Assembly: GCA_964616175.1 (NCBI GenBank)
Contig: CAZTUH010000005.1
Location: 74,788 to 138,787 of the forward strand
Direction of reading: 5' to 3'
Origin: CAZTUH01 sp964616175
GTDB lineage: Bacteria; Pseudomonadota; Gammaproteobacteria; Burkholderiales; Burkholderiaceae_B
DNA length: 64,000 nucleotides
Under the pieces are notes generated by a model that was not told the DNA's origin, did not search any database, and saw only the letters and a program-made list of their open reading frames with translations. The position numbers and the translations under genes were made by a program. Positions 36,874 through 44,593 of the stretch are shown one piece after another (the stretch's first letter is position 1; every line of letters begins with the position of its first letter).

Positions 36874-37746
36874 CTAAGAAAGTATAGCTCGCAAAAAACT
36901 TACAATTGGAGGTAGATCTGGATACACTCCGTGCCAGATCAAGAAACTTTCAGCAGCTTGAGCCACAAGCATTCCTAATCCATCAGAGCATTGAAATGCA
37001 CCACTTTTTCTAGCAGATTCTAGAAAAAGTGTTTCCCTAGAAGAATACATCATGTCATATGCCATGGAATGGATGCTATAAATATTTTTAGGGAGATTAG
37101 GGAAAGTCCTATGCAGACTAGTATTTGTTGCATTAATAATAAGATCCCATTTTGATATGGCAGCACTACTAAGATTTCCGCTAGTTACATTAGTTAACAA
37201 ATGCTTCTTGGAATTTTTTGAATTCCAAGAATTGCAAATTTCTAAAGCACGTTCTGCAGTTCGATTTACAATGTGTATTTTTGAACATCCTTCTTCAGCA
37301 AGAGGGTTTAAAACACCCCTAGCAGCTCCTCCAGCCCCAACCAGTAATATGTTTTTTTCTTTTAAGACAAAATTCTTTTGAGATAGATCTTTTATTAAAC
37401 CTGCTCCATCTGTATTACATCCATATAACTTTCCATTTCGAAAAGTAATTGTATTTATTGCTCCTGCTAAACAAGCACGTTCAGATAATACTCCATTCTC
37501 CAATTTTGATAGTATTTGGAAAGACTTCTCTTTAAAAGGTAGGGTTACATTCATGCCATGTCCCCCAGAATTTGCAAATTCTTTTATATCTGCTTCTAAA
37601 TTATTTTCTGAAGCTAGTATTCGTTTATAGGAAATAGATAGGTTAAATTGTCTCGAGAATAATTTATGGATTTCAGGTGAATAACTATGTTTTATTGGGT
37701 TTCCAATAACAGCATAATGCTTTACAGAATAGTTTTTTGGCTTCAT
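36874..37746 (-). CDS. aroE: Shikimate dehydrogenase
   Basis: NADPH-dependent reduction of 3-dehydroshikimate. It has about 290 residues from ATG 37746; an upstream ATG at 37788 would add a 14-residue non-family extension. Conserved sites are NPIKHSYSPEIHKLF (about residue 17), the catalytic Lys in NVTLPFKEK (about residue 66), AGAINTI, NTDGAGL and the Rossmann loop VGAGGAARGVL (about residue 136). A C-terminal GLGMLVAQAAESF also fits. The preceding shikimate-pathway enzyme is encoded by aroQ at 40277. Confidence 0.94.
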   Translation of the reverse strand: MKPKNYSVKHYAVIGNPIKHSYSPEIHKLFSRQFNLSISYKRILASENNLEADIKEFANSGGHGMNVTLPFKEKSFQILSKLENGVLSERACLAGAINTITFRNGKLYGCNTDGAGLIKDLSQKNFVLKEKNILLVGAGGAARGVLNPLAEEGCSKIHIVNRTAERALEICNSWNSKNSKKHLLTNVTSGNLSSAAISKWDLIINATNTSLHRTFPNLPKNIYSIHSMAYDMMYSSRETLFLESARKSGAFQCSDGLGMLVAQAAESFLIWHGVYPDLPPIVSFLRAILS

Positions 37747-37832
37747 AGATTTGTAAATTTTTTTAAAATAGATGCCGATAAATATCACGAAAATTAATAG
37801 AAGATAAAAATCTTAGAATGTTTTAATTATTA

Positions 37833-39743
37833 TTAAATTTTTTGAGCAGGTTGTTTCGAGATGGTTTGAAGATATAAGCAATTTAATTCTAAGCTTAATT
37901 CATCTATCTTTAATATTTTAACCTGGACAAGATCTCCACGACTCAATATTGGTAAATTTGTAACCCGAGTGGCAACAGGAATATTCATTAATTTAACGAA
38001 TCCATTCTTTAAAATATAAGCATTGACAATTCTGATCCCATTTTGAATTAACCATTGAAGACTCCAATATCGTTCCATTGTGTTTTGGAAATTCGAGCGA
38101 TGAGAATATTGAATGTTAAAGGTTTCGATGATTCTAAAAAGATCCTCATCCTCACAAGATTTGAAAGGAGCTAGCAAATGTGCAGAAACTCCATATTGAA
38201 TGGCTGAGATCAATTGCCATTGATTGACTAGATCAACATAACGACGGAGAGGTGAAGTACTCCAAATATATTGGGGGGCTCCAACACCTTCATGTGGCAA
38301 CGGTTCTACACTCATATGCGTTTTTCCTAGTCTTTGAGAACGATATATTCCAGGAAGATTGTTTTTTCTTAATAGATCGGCCCATAATGTGTTAGCAAGA
38401 ATCATAAACTCAGCTATTATGAAACTTATTGGGGATTCTCTCTTTTTGGAAACTATATGAACTTTGGTTTTTGGGCTATCAGGATTCCCTTCCAAGAAAA
38501 ATTCATATTCTTCTCGCGTAATTTGTTTGAATTTTCCTCTAGATAAGGCACGTTGCTTTTCCAAAACATGTGCTAGCATCCAAAGTGGTCGTATCCAATT
38601 TTCATAAGGAAGCACTTTGTTTTTATTATTTAGGAATTCTCGAGTAATTTCTTTTTCTAAAAATTCAATTTTTAGATTTTTTGTAACAATAATGTTTTCT
38701 AGTTTAGATATCGATTGGATAATTCCCCCACTGTTCATATCAACAGTGACATAAAGTGATAAAGCAGGAACTTGTCGACCTTCATCTAAAGAAAACTGTT
38801 CTATCACTGACTGGGGCTGCATGGTAATTTTTTCCCCTGGGATATAAATACTACATAGCCTATTTCTTACTAATCTATCATGTTTGCTATCTCGAGTAAT
38901 AGCTAATCCTGGAGCAGATATATGGATTCCTACTTTTATATTTCTATCTTCTAATACAGTAACAGAAAGAGCATCATCAATTTCTGTAGTACTTATACTA
39001 TCTATAGAATAGATCTTTGCATTTGAACTGGGCAACTCATAGTTTTTAGTAACTAAGTCTGGCAAATTTGGAAATTCAATTCCATTTGGAAAATTCTTCT
39101 TAAGAAAGCATTTTTTGATCAAAACTAGGGAGTTTGGCCAAGCTCCCAAACTCAGAAGTAAATTTTCTGGTTTTTTTTGAAGTTTCTTACATGCTTGTTC
39201 TACAGCTTTCCATTCAATAGAATTCTTATCTGGTTGAACTATTAAAGATTCAGCTACCTTTGCTATAGCTTCTGGCAACTTTCCATTGACCATATAATCT
39301 AGCCATATTTTTTGTTGTTCCTGTTGTCTTTTTTTCTTTTCTATAGCATGTAATGCTTGTGTTAGAATTTCTCGAGAAGCTGCACAATATTTTCCCTTAT
39401 CCCGTTTGTAAAAATAAGCACCGGAATTACTCAAACATATTATTAGACTAGCTAATTCAATTGGGTTTGGAGAATGTCCAAAGTATTGAACAGCTAATGT
39501 TGATGCTTCAAAAATCTCTTTAGGAGCAGAGTCCCACAAAAGTTGAAGATCAAATTCTTTGGCTAATTCTCTAGCTTTTTTTAAAAACAAATAAGCATTA
39601 GAAGTTTCGAATCTAAATAGGATATTGCAATTCTTGATCCTTATTTTTTTTCCAAGCCCAGTTTCTATATAAACACTGCTATCTGTCTTTGATAGAATTC
39701 TTCCAGTGTTGAAGCCAGACTTATCCTTATAAAAGATATGCAT
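37833..39743 (-). CDS. RNase II-family exoribonuclease (RNB domain)
   Basis: A 3'-5' exoribonuclease of 636 residues. The middle is an RNB domain: the metal-binding segment is SIDSISTTEIDDALSV (about residue 251), followed by VGIHISAPG, IPGEKITMQP and, near residue 490, SPLRRYVDLVNQWQL with the catalytic Arg. The N-terminal ~180 residues contain an OB-like start and a helical region of the type seen in betaproteobacterial RNase II-like proteins next to aroE; a C-terminal S1-like part is short. It sits 86 bases upstream of aroE in the same direction. Confidence 0.9.
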   Translation of the reverse strand: MHIFYKDKSGFNTGRILSKTDSSVYIETGLGKKIRIKNCNILFRFETSNAYLFLKKARELAKEFDLQLLWDSAPKEIFEASTLAVQYFGHSPNPIELASLIICLSNSGAYFYKRDKGKYCAASREILTQALHAIEKKKRQQEQQKIWLDYMVNGKLPEAIAKVAESLIVQPDKNSIEWKAVEQACKKLQKKPENLLLSLGAWPNSLVLIKKCFLKKNFPNGIEFPNLPDLVTKNYELPSSNAKIYSIDSISTTEIDDALSVTVLEDRNIKVGIHISAPGLAITRDSKHDRLVRNRLCSIYIPGEKITMQPQSVIEQFSLDEGRQVPALSLYVTVDMNSGGIIQSISKLENIIVTKNLKIEFLEKEITREFLNNKNKVLPYENWIRPLWMLAHVLEKQRALSRGKFKQITREEYEFFLEGNPDSPKTKVHIVSKKRESPISFIIAEFMILANTLWADLLRKNNLPGIYRSQRLGKTHMSVEPLPHEGVGAPQYIWSTSPLRRYVDLVNQWQLISAIQYGVSAHLLAPFKSCEDEDLFRIIETFNIQYSHRSNFQNTMERYWSLQWLIQNGIRIVNAYILKNGFVKLMNIPVATRVTNLPILSRGDLVQVKILKIDELSLELNCLYLQTISKQPAQKI

Positions 39744-40276
39744 TTACTCACCGTAATCTAGATGGATGTAAAGATACTAAAACATAAAAAAATCCAGAAA
39801 TTTTCTAATTCATGATAAAAATAGAGGATTCTACAGCATTTTTAAGTTTGAAATTTTTAAACTTCTATTTCAATTGAATTAAGTGTTAAAAACAGAGATT
39901 TGATCTAAAATGAAGAATGTAGCTTTTTTTACATTTGCAATTTTATGATGAAAGAATAAAGTTTCTAAGGAATTTCTTTCTTTGTTTTATTAAAAATAAT
40001 TTAACGTTACTAACATCTATTATAGAGTCTTTCAATATACATGGAGTGTGGAAAGAGGAAAGGAAGTATTTCTTGATTCTAAAAATATTCGATTCATATA
40101 TTCCTAAGAAAGTTCAATGAGAAAATTTTGAACGATAATTCTTGTGTGTTTTTTGAATTTTTTTACAGTTGGTTTTTAAGTTTTTCATATTCCTAATGGT
40201 TTTTTTTAATGAAATAGTTTTAGAGTAAAATTACTAATTTTTTATTCTAGAAAACAGATCAATATAACAATCTATT
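39744..40276. other. Gene-free divergent region between the RNase gene and aroQ
   Basis: About 530 AT-rich bases. A 61-codon frame at 39935-40120 begins with TTG, lacks a ribosome-binding site and resembles no family I know; I do not count it as a gene. No RNA or strong hairpin was recognised. Confidence 0.5.
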
Positions 40277-40714
40277 ATGACAGCAAAGCGAATATTAGTA
40301 ATACATGGTCCTAACCTAAATCTGCTTGGATTGCGTGAGCCGGAAATTTATGGACATTGCACATTGGCTCAAATCAATTCGAATCTAGAAAAATTAGCTA
40401 CAGATTCTGGAGCTATTCTTTCAATTGTACAGAGTAACAATGAGGGAGTTTTAATAGATGCTATCCACGATTCAATTAAACTTGGAATTAATTCTATCAT
40501 TATAAATGCTGGGGCTTATTCACATACTAGCATAGCTCTTCGCGATGCATTATCTGCTGTTTCAATTCCATTCATTGAAGTGCATTTATCTAATGTTAGT
40601 AGTCGTGAGTTGTTTCGAAATAATTCTTATTTATCTGATATTGCTATTGGTGTAATCATGGGCTTAGGTTATCATGGCTATGAATTTGCCTTACTTTATC
40701 TGTTGCGCAAGTAA
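40277..40714 (+). CDS. aroQ: Type II 3-dehydroquinate dehydratase
   Basis: Third step of the shikimate pathway. It has 145 residues. Active-site signatures are GPNLNLLGLREPEIYG (residues 10-25, with the catalytic Tyr), QSNNEGVLIDAIHD, INAGAYSHTSIALRDAL and EVHLSNVSSRELFR (catalytic His region about residue 100). It heads the common aroQ-accB-accC cluster, 117 bases upstream of accB. Confidence 0.96.
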   Translation: MTAKRILVIHGPNLNLLGLREPEIYGHCTLAQINSNLEKLATDSGAILSIVQSNNEGVLIDAIHDSIKLGINSIIINAGAYSHTSIALRDALSAVSIPFIEVHLSNVSSRELFRNNSYLSDIAIGVIMGLGYHGYEFALLYLLRK

Positions 40715-40831
40715 TGCTATCTAGCAGAATCTTCTGGTTTTTTTAAAATGAGTCTCCAGATTCAATGGATAGGTTGTTATTTGTTCTTTTTTTCAAATTT
40801 TTATTGAATGTTAATTGGAACGTTTTTATAT

Positions 40832-41254
40832 ATGAATCTTCGAAAATTAAAGACTTTGATTGATCTTATATCACAGTCAGAAATTGCCGAATTTGAGATT
40901 ACGGAAGGGGAAGAAAAAATTCGGATTGTAAGATCGAATCCAGAATTTTCCAGAAATTCTTTTCACCAAAATTTTCCTGATCCAGTTCCACCTATCTCTC
41001 CAAAAAAAAGTGAGAAGCATAGCCATATTATTAAAGCACCTATGGTTGGAACTTTTTACCGTTCTCCAAGCCCAGGTGAACCTCCCTTTGTAGATGTTGG
41101 CCAATTTGTTAAAATTGGTGATACCCTTTGCATTGTGGAGGCTATGAAATTGTTAAATGAGGTTGAAGCTGATATAGCTGGAGTTATTAAAGAAATAATA
41201 GTTGAGAATGGTGAACCAATTGAATATGGTCAGCCTTTGTTTGTTATAGGTTAA
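40832..41254 (+). CDS. accB: Biotin carboxyl carrier protein of acetyl-CoA carboxylase
   Basis: Carries the biotin used to form malonyl-CoA. It has about 140 residues. The N-terminus MNLRKLKTLIDLISQSEIAEFEI is the family pattern, then a Pro- and Ser-rich linker (PDPVPPISPKK), then a lipoyl-like domain with the biotinylated Lys in VEAMKLLNEVEAD. ATG 40832 fits the family start; ATG 40808 would add eight residues. It is followed by accC. Confidence 0.95.
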   Translation: MNLRKLKTLIDLISQSEIAEFEITEGEEKIRIVRSNPEFSRNSFHQNFPDPVPPISPKKSEKHSHIIKAPMVGTFYRSPSPGEPPFVDVGQFVKIGDTLCIVEAMKLLNEVEADIAGVIKEIIVENGEPIEYGQPLFVIG

Positions 41255-41268
41255 ATCTTTAAGTGAAA

Positions 41269-42612
41269 ATGTTTGCTAAAATCTTAATAGCCAATCGGGG
41301 TGAAATTGCATTACGTGTTCAACGAGCATGTAGAGAAATGGGTATAAGAACAGTTGTAGTGCATTCTGAAGCAGATCGAAATGCAAAGTATGTTCGACTA
41401 GCCGATGAGTCTGTTTGTATTGGCCCAGCCAATTCAAGGGATAGCTATTTAAATATGCCAGCCATTATTTCAGCAGCAGAAGTTACAGATTCGGAAGCTA
41501 TTCATCCTGGATATGGATTTTTATCTGAAAATGCTGATTTTGCAGAACGTGTAGAAAAAAGTGGATTTGTTTTTATTGGCCCTCGTTCTGATACCATTCG
41601 TCAGATGGGAAATAAACTTCGGGCTAAAAACATTATGCAAGAAATAGGTGTAAATGTTGTCCCAGGTTCAATGGAATCTCTTCCAAGAGATCCTAAGTTA
41701 ATTTTAGAAACTGCAGATGAATTAGGTTATCCAATTATTGTTAAGTCCTCTGGAGGTGGAGGAGGTCGAGGCATGCGGATTGTTCGAACAAAAGATATGC
41801 TTATAAATAATGTTTCCTTAACTCGTGCAGAAGCAGGTGCAGCATTTAATAATTCTGATGTTTATATAGAAAAATTTTTAGAAAATCCTCGTCATATTGA
41901 GATCCAAGTTTTATCTGATGGGAAAGAAAATGCTATTTGGTTAGGAGATAGAGATTGCTCTGTGCAACGGCGTAATCAAAAGATTATTGAGGAAGCGCCT
42001 GCTTTTGGAATAGCTAGACATATTATAAATAAATTAGGTAATTGTTGTGTCAAAGCTTGTAAAAAAATATCCTACCGTGGACTGGGTACATTTGAATTTC
42101 TGTTTCAGGATGGAAAATTCTATTTCATTGAAATGAATACAAGAATTCAAGTGGAACATCCTATTACAGAATTAGTCACAGGAATAGACCTGGTGCAAGA
42201 ACAAATAAAAATATCCTCGGGTCAAAAACTTTCTATGCGACAATCTGATGTTAATATAACAGGACATTCTGTAGAATGCCGAATTAATGCGGAAGATCCA
42301 TTTAGATTTATTCCTAGCCCAGGGTATATTACAAATTGGCATGCTCCAGGAGGACCTGGAATGCGAGTTGATTCGCATATATTCAATGGGTACTTTGTAC
42401 CTCCTTATTATGACTCTATGATTGCAAAAATCATTTCCTATGGAAAAGACAGACAACAAGCGATTGCTCGAATGAAAGTTGGTTTATCTGAAACAATTAT
42501 TGAGGGGATTTCGACAAATATTCCTTTGCATCGCCAAATTCTTCAAGATCCGTCTTTTGAGGAAGGTGGTGTAAATATTCATTTCTTAGAAGAAAAATTA
42601 AATAAAGTTTAG
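41269..42612 (+). CDS. accC: Biotin carboxylase subunit of acetyl-CoA carboxylase
   Basis: ATP-dependent carboxylation of biotin on AccB. It has 447 residues. The order of motifs is ANRGEIALRV (residue 8), AIHPGYGFLSENADFAE, the ATP-grasp glycine loop SSGGGGGRGMRIV (about residue 162), ERDCS-like GDRDCSVQRRNQK and IEMNTRIQVEHPITE (about residue 288), and PPYYDSMI. ATG 41269 gives MFAKILIANRGEI; GTG 41263 is an alternative. Bicarbonate could come from the carbonic anhydrase in this window. The gene for PrmA, common downstream, is absent. Confidence 0.97.
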   Translation: MFAKILIANRGEIALRVQRACREMGIRTVVVHSEADRNAKYVRLADESVCIGPANSRDSYLNMPAIISAAEVTDSEAIHPGYGFLSENADFAERVEKSGFVFIGPRSDTIRQMGNKLRAKNIMQEIGVNVVPGSMESLPRDPKLILETADELGYPIIVKSSGGGGGRGMRIVRTKDMLINNVSLTRAEAGAAFNNSDVYIEKFLENPRHIEIQVLSDGKENAIWLGDRDCSVQRRNQKIIEEAPAFGIARHIINKLGNCCVKACKKISYRGLGTFEFLFQDGKFYFIEMNTRIQVEHPITELVTGIDLVQEQIKISSGQKLSMRQSDVNITGHSVECRINAEDPFRFIPSPGYITNWHAPGGPGMRVDSHIFNGYFVPPYYDSMIAKIISYGKDRQQAIARMKVGLSETIIEGISTNIPLHRQILQDPSFEEGGVNIHFLEEKLNKV

Positions 42613-42639
42613 CCTACCACTACTATTACCAGTTAGGCT

Positions 42640-43218
42640 TTAAATAGCAAGTAAAATGAATATAGCTTTTGTAAGCAGCATAAGTCCTACTTGACCTAGT
42701 ACAAGTAAAATTAGAGGGGAAAAATCAACGATAGTTGTGTTTGGAAGAAGTCGACGGATAGGTTCTAATAATGGTTCTGTTAATATTTTGAGCAGGGATA
42801 AAATTGGAGCCATTGGGTTTATCCAAGACATGATAGTCTGAACTAATACTAACCAGATCATTAGATTTAAGGCCCATTTTGGTATTGTAGCAAATGCAGC
42901 TGCTATGAGCCCTCCTATCAAGCTGGAGGGTAGTAACCTTGCCCAGGTAGACATCCAAACTGAGAGTAAATAAACTAGTGCTGTTATCCAAGTAGCAATC
43001 ATACAAGACCAGTCTATAATGTTTCCTGGTCGAATGATTTTTCTTATTGGAATAATTAACCAATCTGTGATTTGTGATATGGAACGTGATAAAGGATTAA
43101 AAGGATGAAGCTTGACCGCATATAACCATGTGCGTGCAATTAGAGCAGCTCCAAAGAGATTGAAGGTGATTTCAAGTAAGAACCGTAAAATATCGCTAAG
43201 CATATGGAGAGTTTCCAT
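42640..43218 (-). CDS. YggT family membrane protein
   Basis: About 192 residues, nearly all hydrophobic, with four or more helices. It has two YggT-type repeats: PLSRSISQITDWLIIPIRKIIRPG (about residue 44) and SLLKILTEPLLEPIRRLLPN (about residue 147), each with the family's PxxxxxR pattern after a helix. The exact role is not established; members affect osmotic and cation balance in some species. ATG 43218 is chosen because the first helix starts soon after; an upstream in-frame extension to 43296 is unlikely. Convergent with accC. Confidence 0.87.
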   Translation of the reverse strand: METLHMLSDILRFLLEITFNLFGAALIARTWLYAVKLHPFNPLSRSISQITDWLIIPIRKIIRPGNIIDWSCMIATWITALVYLLSVWMSTWARLLPSSLIGGLIAAAFATIPKWALNLMIWLVLVQTIMSWINPMAPILSLLKILTEPLLEPIRRLLPNTTIVDFSPLILLVLGQVGLMLLTKAIFILLAI

Positions 43219-43529
43219 GATTTTGTTTCGAGATAGCAGAATTTGCAAATAACGAAAAATAGTGAGATTGTAGTTGAATATGCTTTCTCTTCTCAATCTT
43301 TTTAGCTTTTTGAAACAATTGGAAAGATAATCATGAAAAGAAATAATTAAAAATCTTTGTTTGACTCTTCTACTTGAAACTTCTTCTATTTAGTTTAATA
43401 CCAATTATCTTCAAAGAAATCAAGATTATCAAGAAAATATGTATAAACAGATTATCTTTGAGCATTCAAAATTTGTAGTTGACTAATATTGATTAGTAAA
43501 AAATTTCTGCATTTTTAATGTGAAAATTG
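43219..43529. other. Spacer between nrdB and the YggT gene
   Basis: AT-rich, no gene, RNA or strong hairpin recognised. Confidence 0.5.
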
Positions 43530-44564
43530 TTATTCCCATTCCAGATTTCCTCCAGTTTGATATTCAATAACACGAGTTTCAAAGAAATTTCGTTCTTTTT
43601 TTAGGTCAATCATTTCAGCCATCCATGGAAAAGGATTTTCTTCTTTTGCAAAAATTGGATCAATTCCTATTTGTTGACAACGTCGATTTGCTATGAAGCG
43701 CAGATACGACTTGAACATACTTGAATTTAAACCTAGTATGCCTCGTGGCATTGTGTCTTCAGCATAAGCATACTCAAGTTCAACAGCTTCTTGAAACAAG
43801 TTTTGAATTTCTCTGCAAAATTCGTAATTCCATAATTCTGGATTTTCCAATTTTATGGTATTGATCAAATCGATACCAAAATTACAATGCATAGACTCAT
43901 CTCTCAGAATATACATATATTGTTCAGCAGAACCTGTCATCTTATTTTGACGTCCCAATGCCAGGATTTGTGTAAATCCTACATAAAAGAATAATCCTTC
44001 CATTAAACAAGCAAAAACAATAAGTGATTTTAAAAGCTTTTTGTCAGTTTCTGGTGTTCCTGTAAAAAAGTTAGGATCAGAAATAGAATTAATAAATGGA
44101 ATTAAAAATTCATCTTTAGCTTTGATTGAATCAATTTCATTATAAGCATTAAATATTTCCGTTTCATCTAGGTCTAAACTTTCAACAATGTATTGATATG
44201 CATGAGTGTGAATTGCTTCCTCAAAAGCTTGCCGAAGTAAAAACTGTCGACACTCTGGTGCAGTAATATGTCGATATGTTCCAAGAACAATATTATTAGC
44301 AGCTAATGAATCTGCTGTTACAAAAAAACCAAGATTTCTTTTTACTATCCGTCGTTCTTCCTCTGTAAGGCCATTAGAACTTTTCCAAAGAGCTATATCT
44401 CGAGACATGCTAATTTCTTGGGGCATCCAATGATTAGCACACGAAGCTAGATATTTTTCCCATGCCCACTTATATTTGAAAGGAACAAGTTGATTAACAT
44501 CAGTCTTACCATTAATGATTCTCTTATCTGCAACACGAACTCGAGTTGAATCTTCTTTAAACAT
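43530..44564 (-). CDS. nrdB: Class I ribonucleotide reductase, beta subunit
   Basis: Holds the metal/radical cofactor for deoxyribonucleotide synthesis. It has 344 residues. The ligand helices are visible in ADSLAANNIVLGTYRH, the EEAIHTHAYQYIVES motif (ExxxH, about residue 110) and RDESMHCNFGID (ExxH, about residue 220). AAGGAAA lies eight bases before the ATG. It is 29 bases downstream of nrdA, in one operon behind the NrdR boxes. Confidence 0.96.
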   Translation of the reverse strand: MFKEDSTRVRVADKRIINGKTDVNQLVPFKYKWAWEKYLASCANHWMPQEISMSRDIALWKSSNGLTEEERRIVKRNLGFFVTADSLAANNIVLGTYRHITAPECRQFLLRQAFEEAIHTHAYQYIVESLDLDETEIFNAYNEIDSIKAKDEFLIPFINSISDPNFFTGTPETDKKLLKSLIVFACLMEGLFFYVGFTQILALGRQNKMTGSAEQYMYILRDESMHCNFGIDLINTIKLENPELWNYEFCREIQNLFQEAVELEYAYAEDTMPRGILGLNSSMFKSYLRFIANRRCQQIGIDPIFAKEENPFPWMAEMIDLKKERNFFETRVIEYQTGGNLEWE

Positions 44565-44593
44565 AAAGATTTCCTTGTATTTCTTGATCTAAT

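Noticed and set aside
37205..37231. 11-bp perfect hairpin (TTCTTGGAATT/AATTCCAAGAA) inside aroE
   Set aside because: Lies in a low-complexity Asn/Ser/Lys-coding stretch, so chance is likely; far weaker than the zapD palindrome.
39935..40120. 61-codon plus-strand frame upstream of aroQ
   Set aside because: TTG start, no ribosome-binding site, composition like surrounding spacer, no recognisable family.
42613..42640. Possible bidirectional terminator between accC and the YggT gene (AGCCTA/TAGGCT)
   Set aside because: Only six base pairs with an 18-base loop and no clear T run; too weak to annotate.
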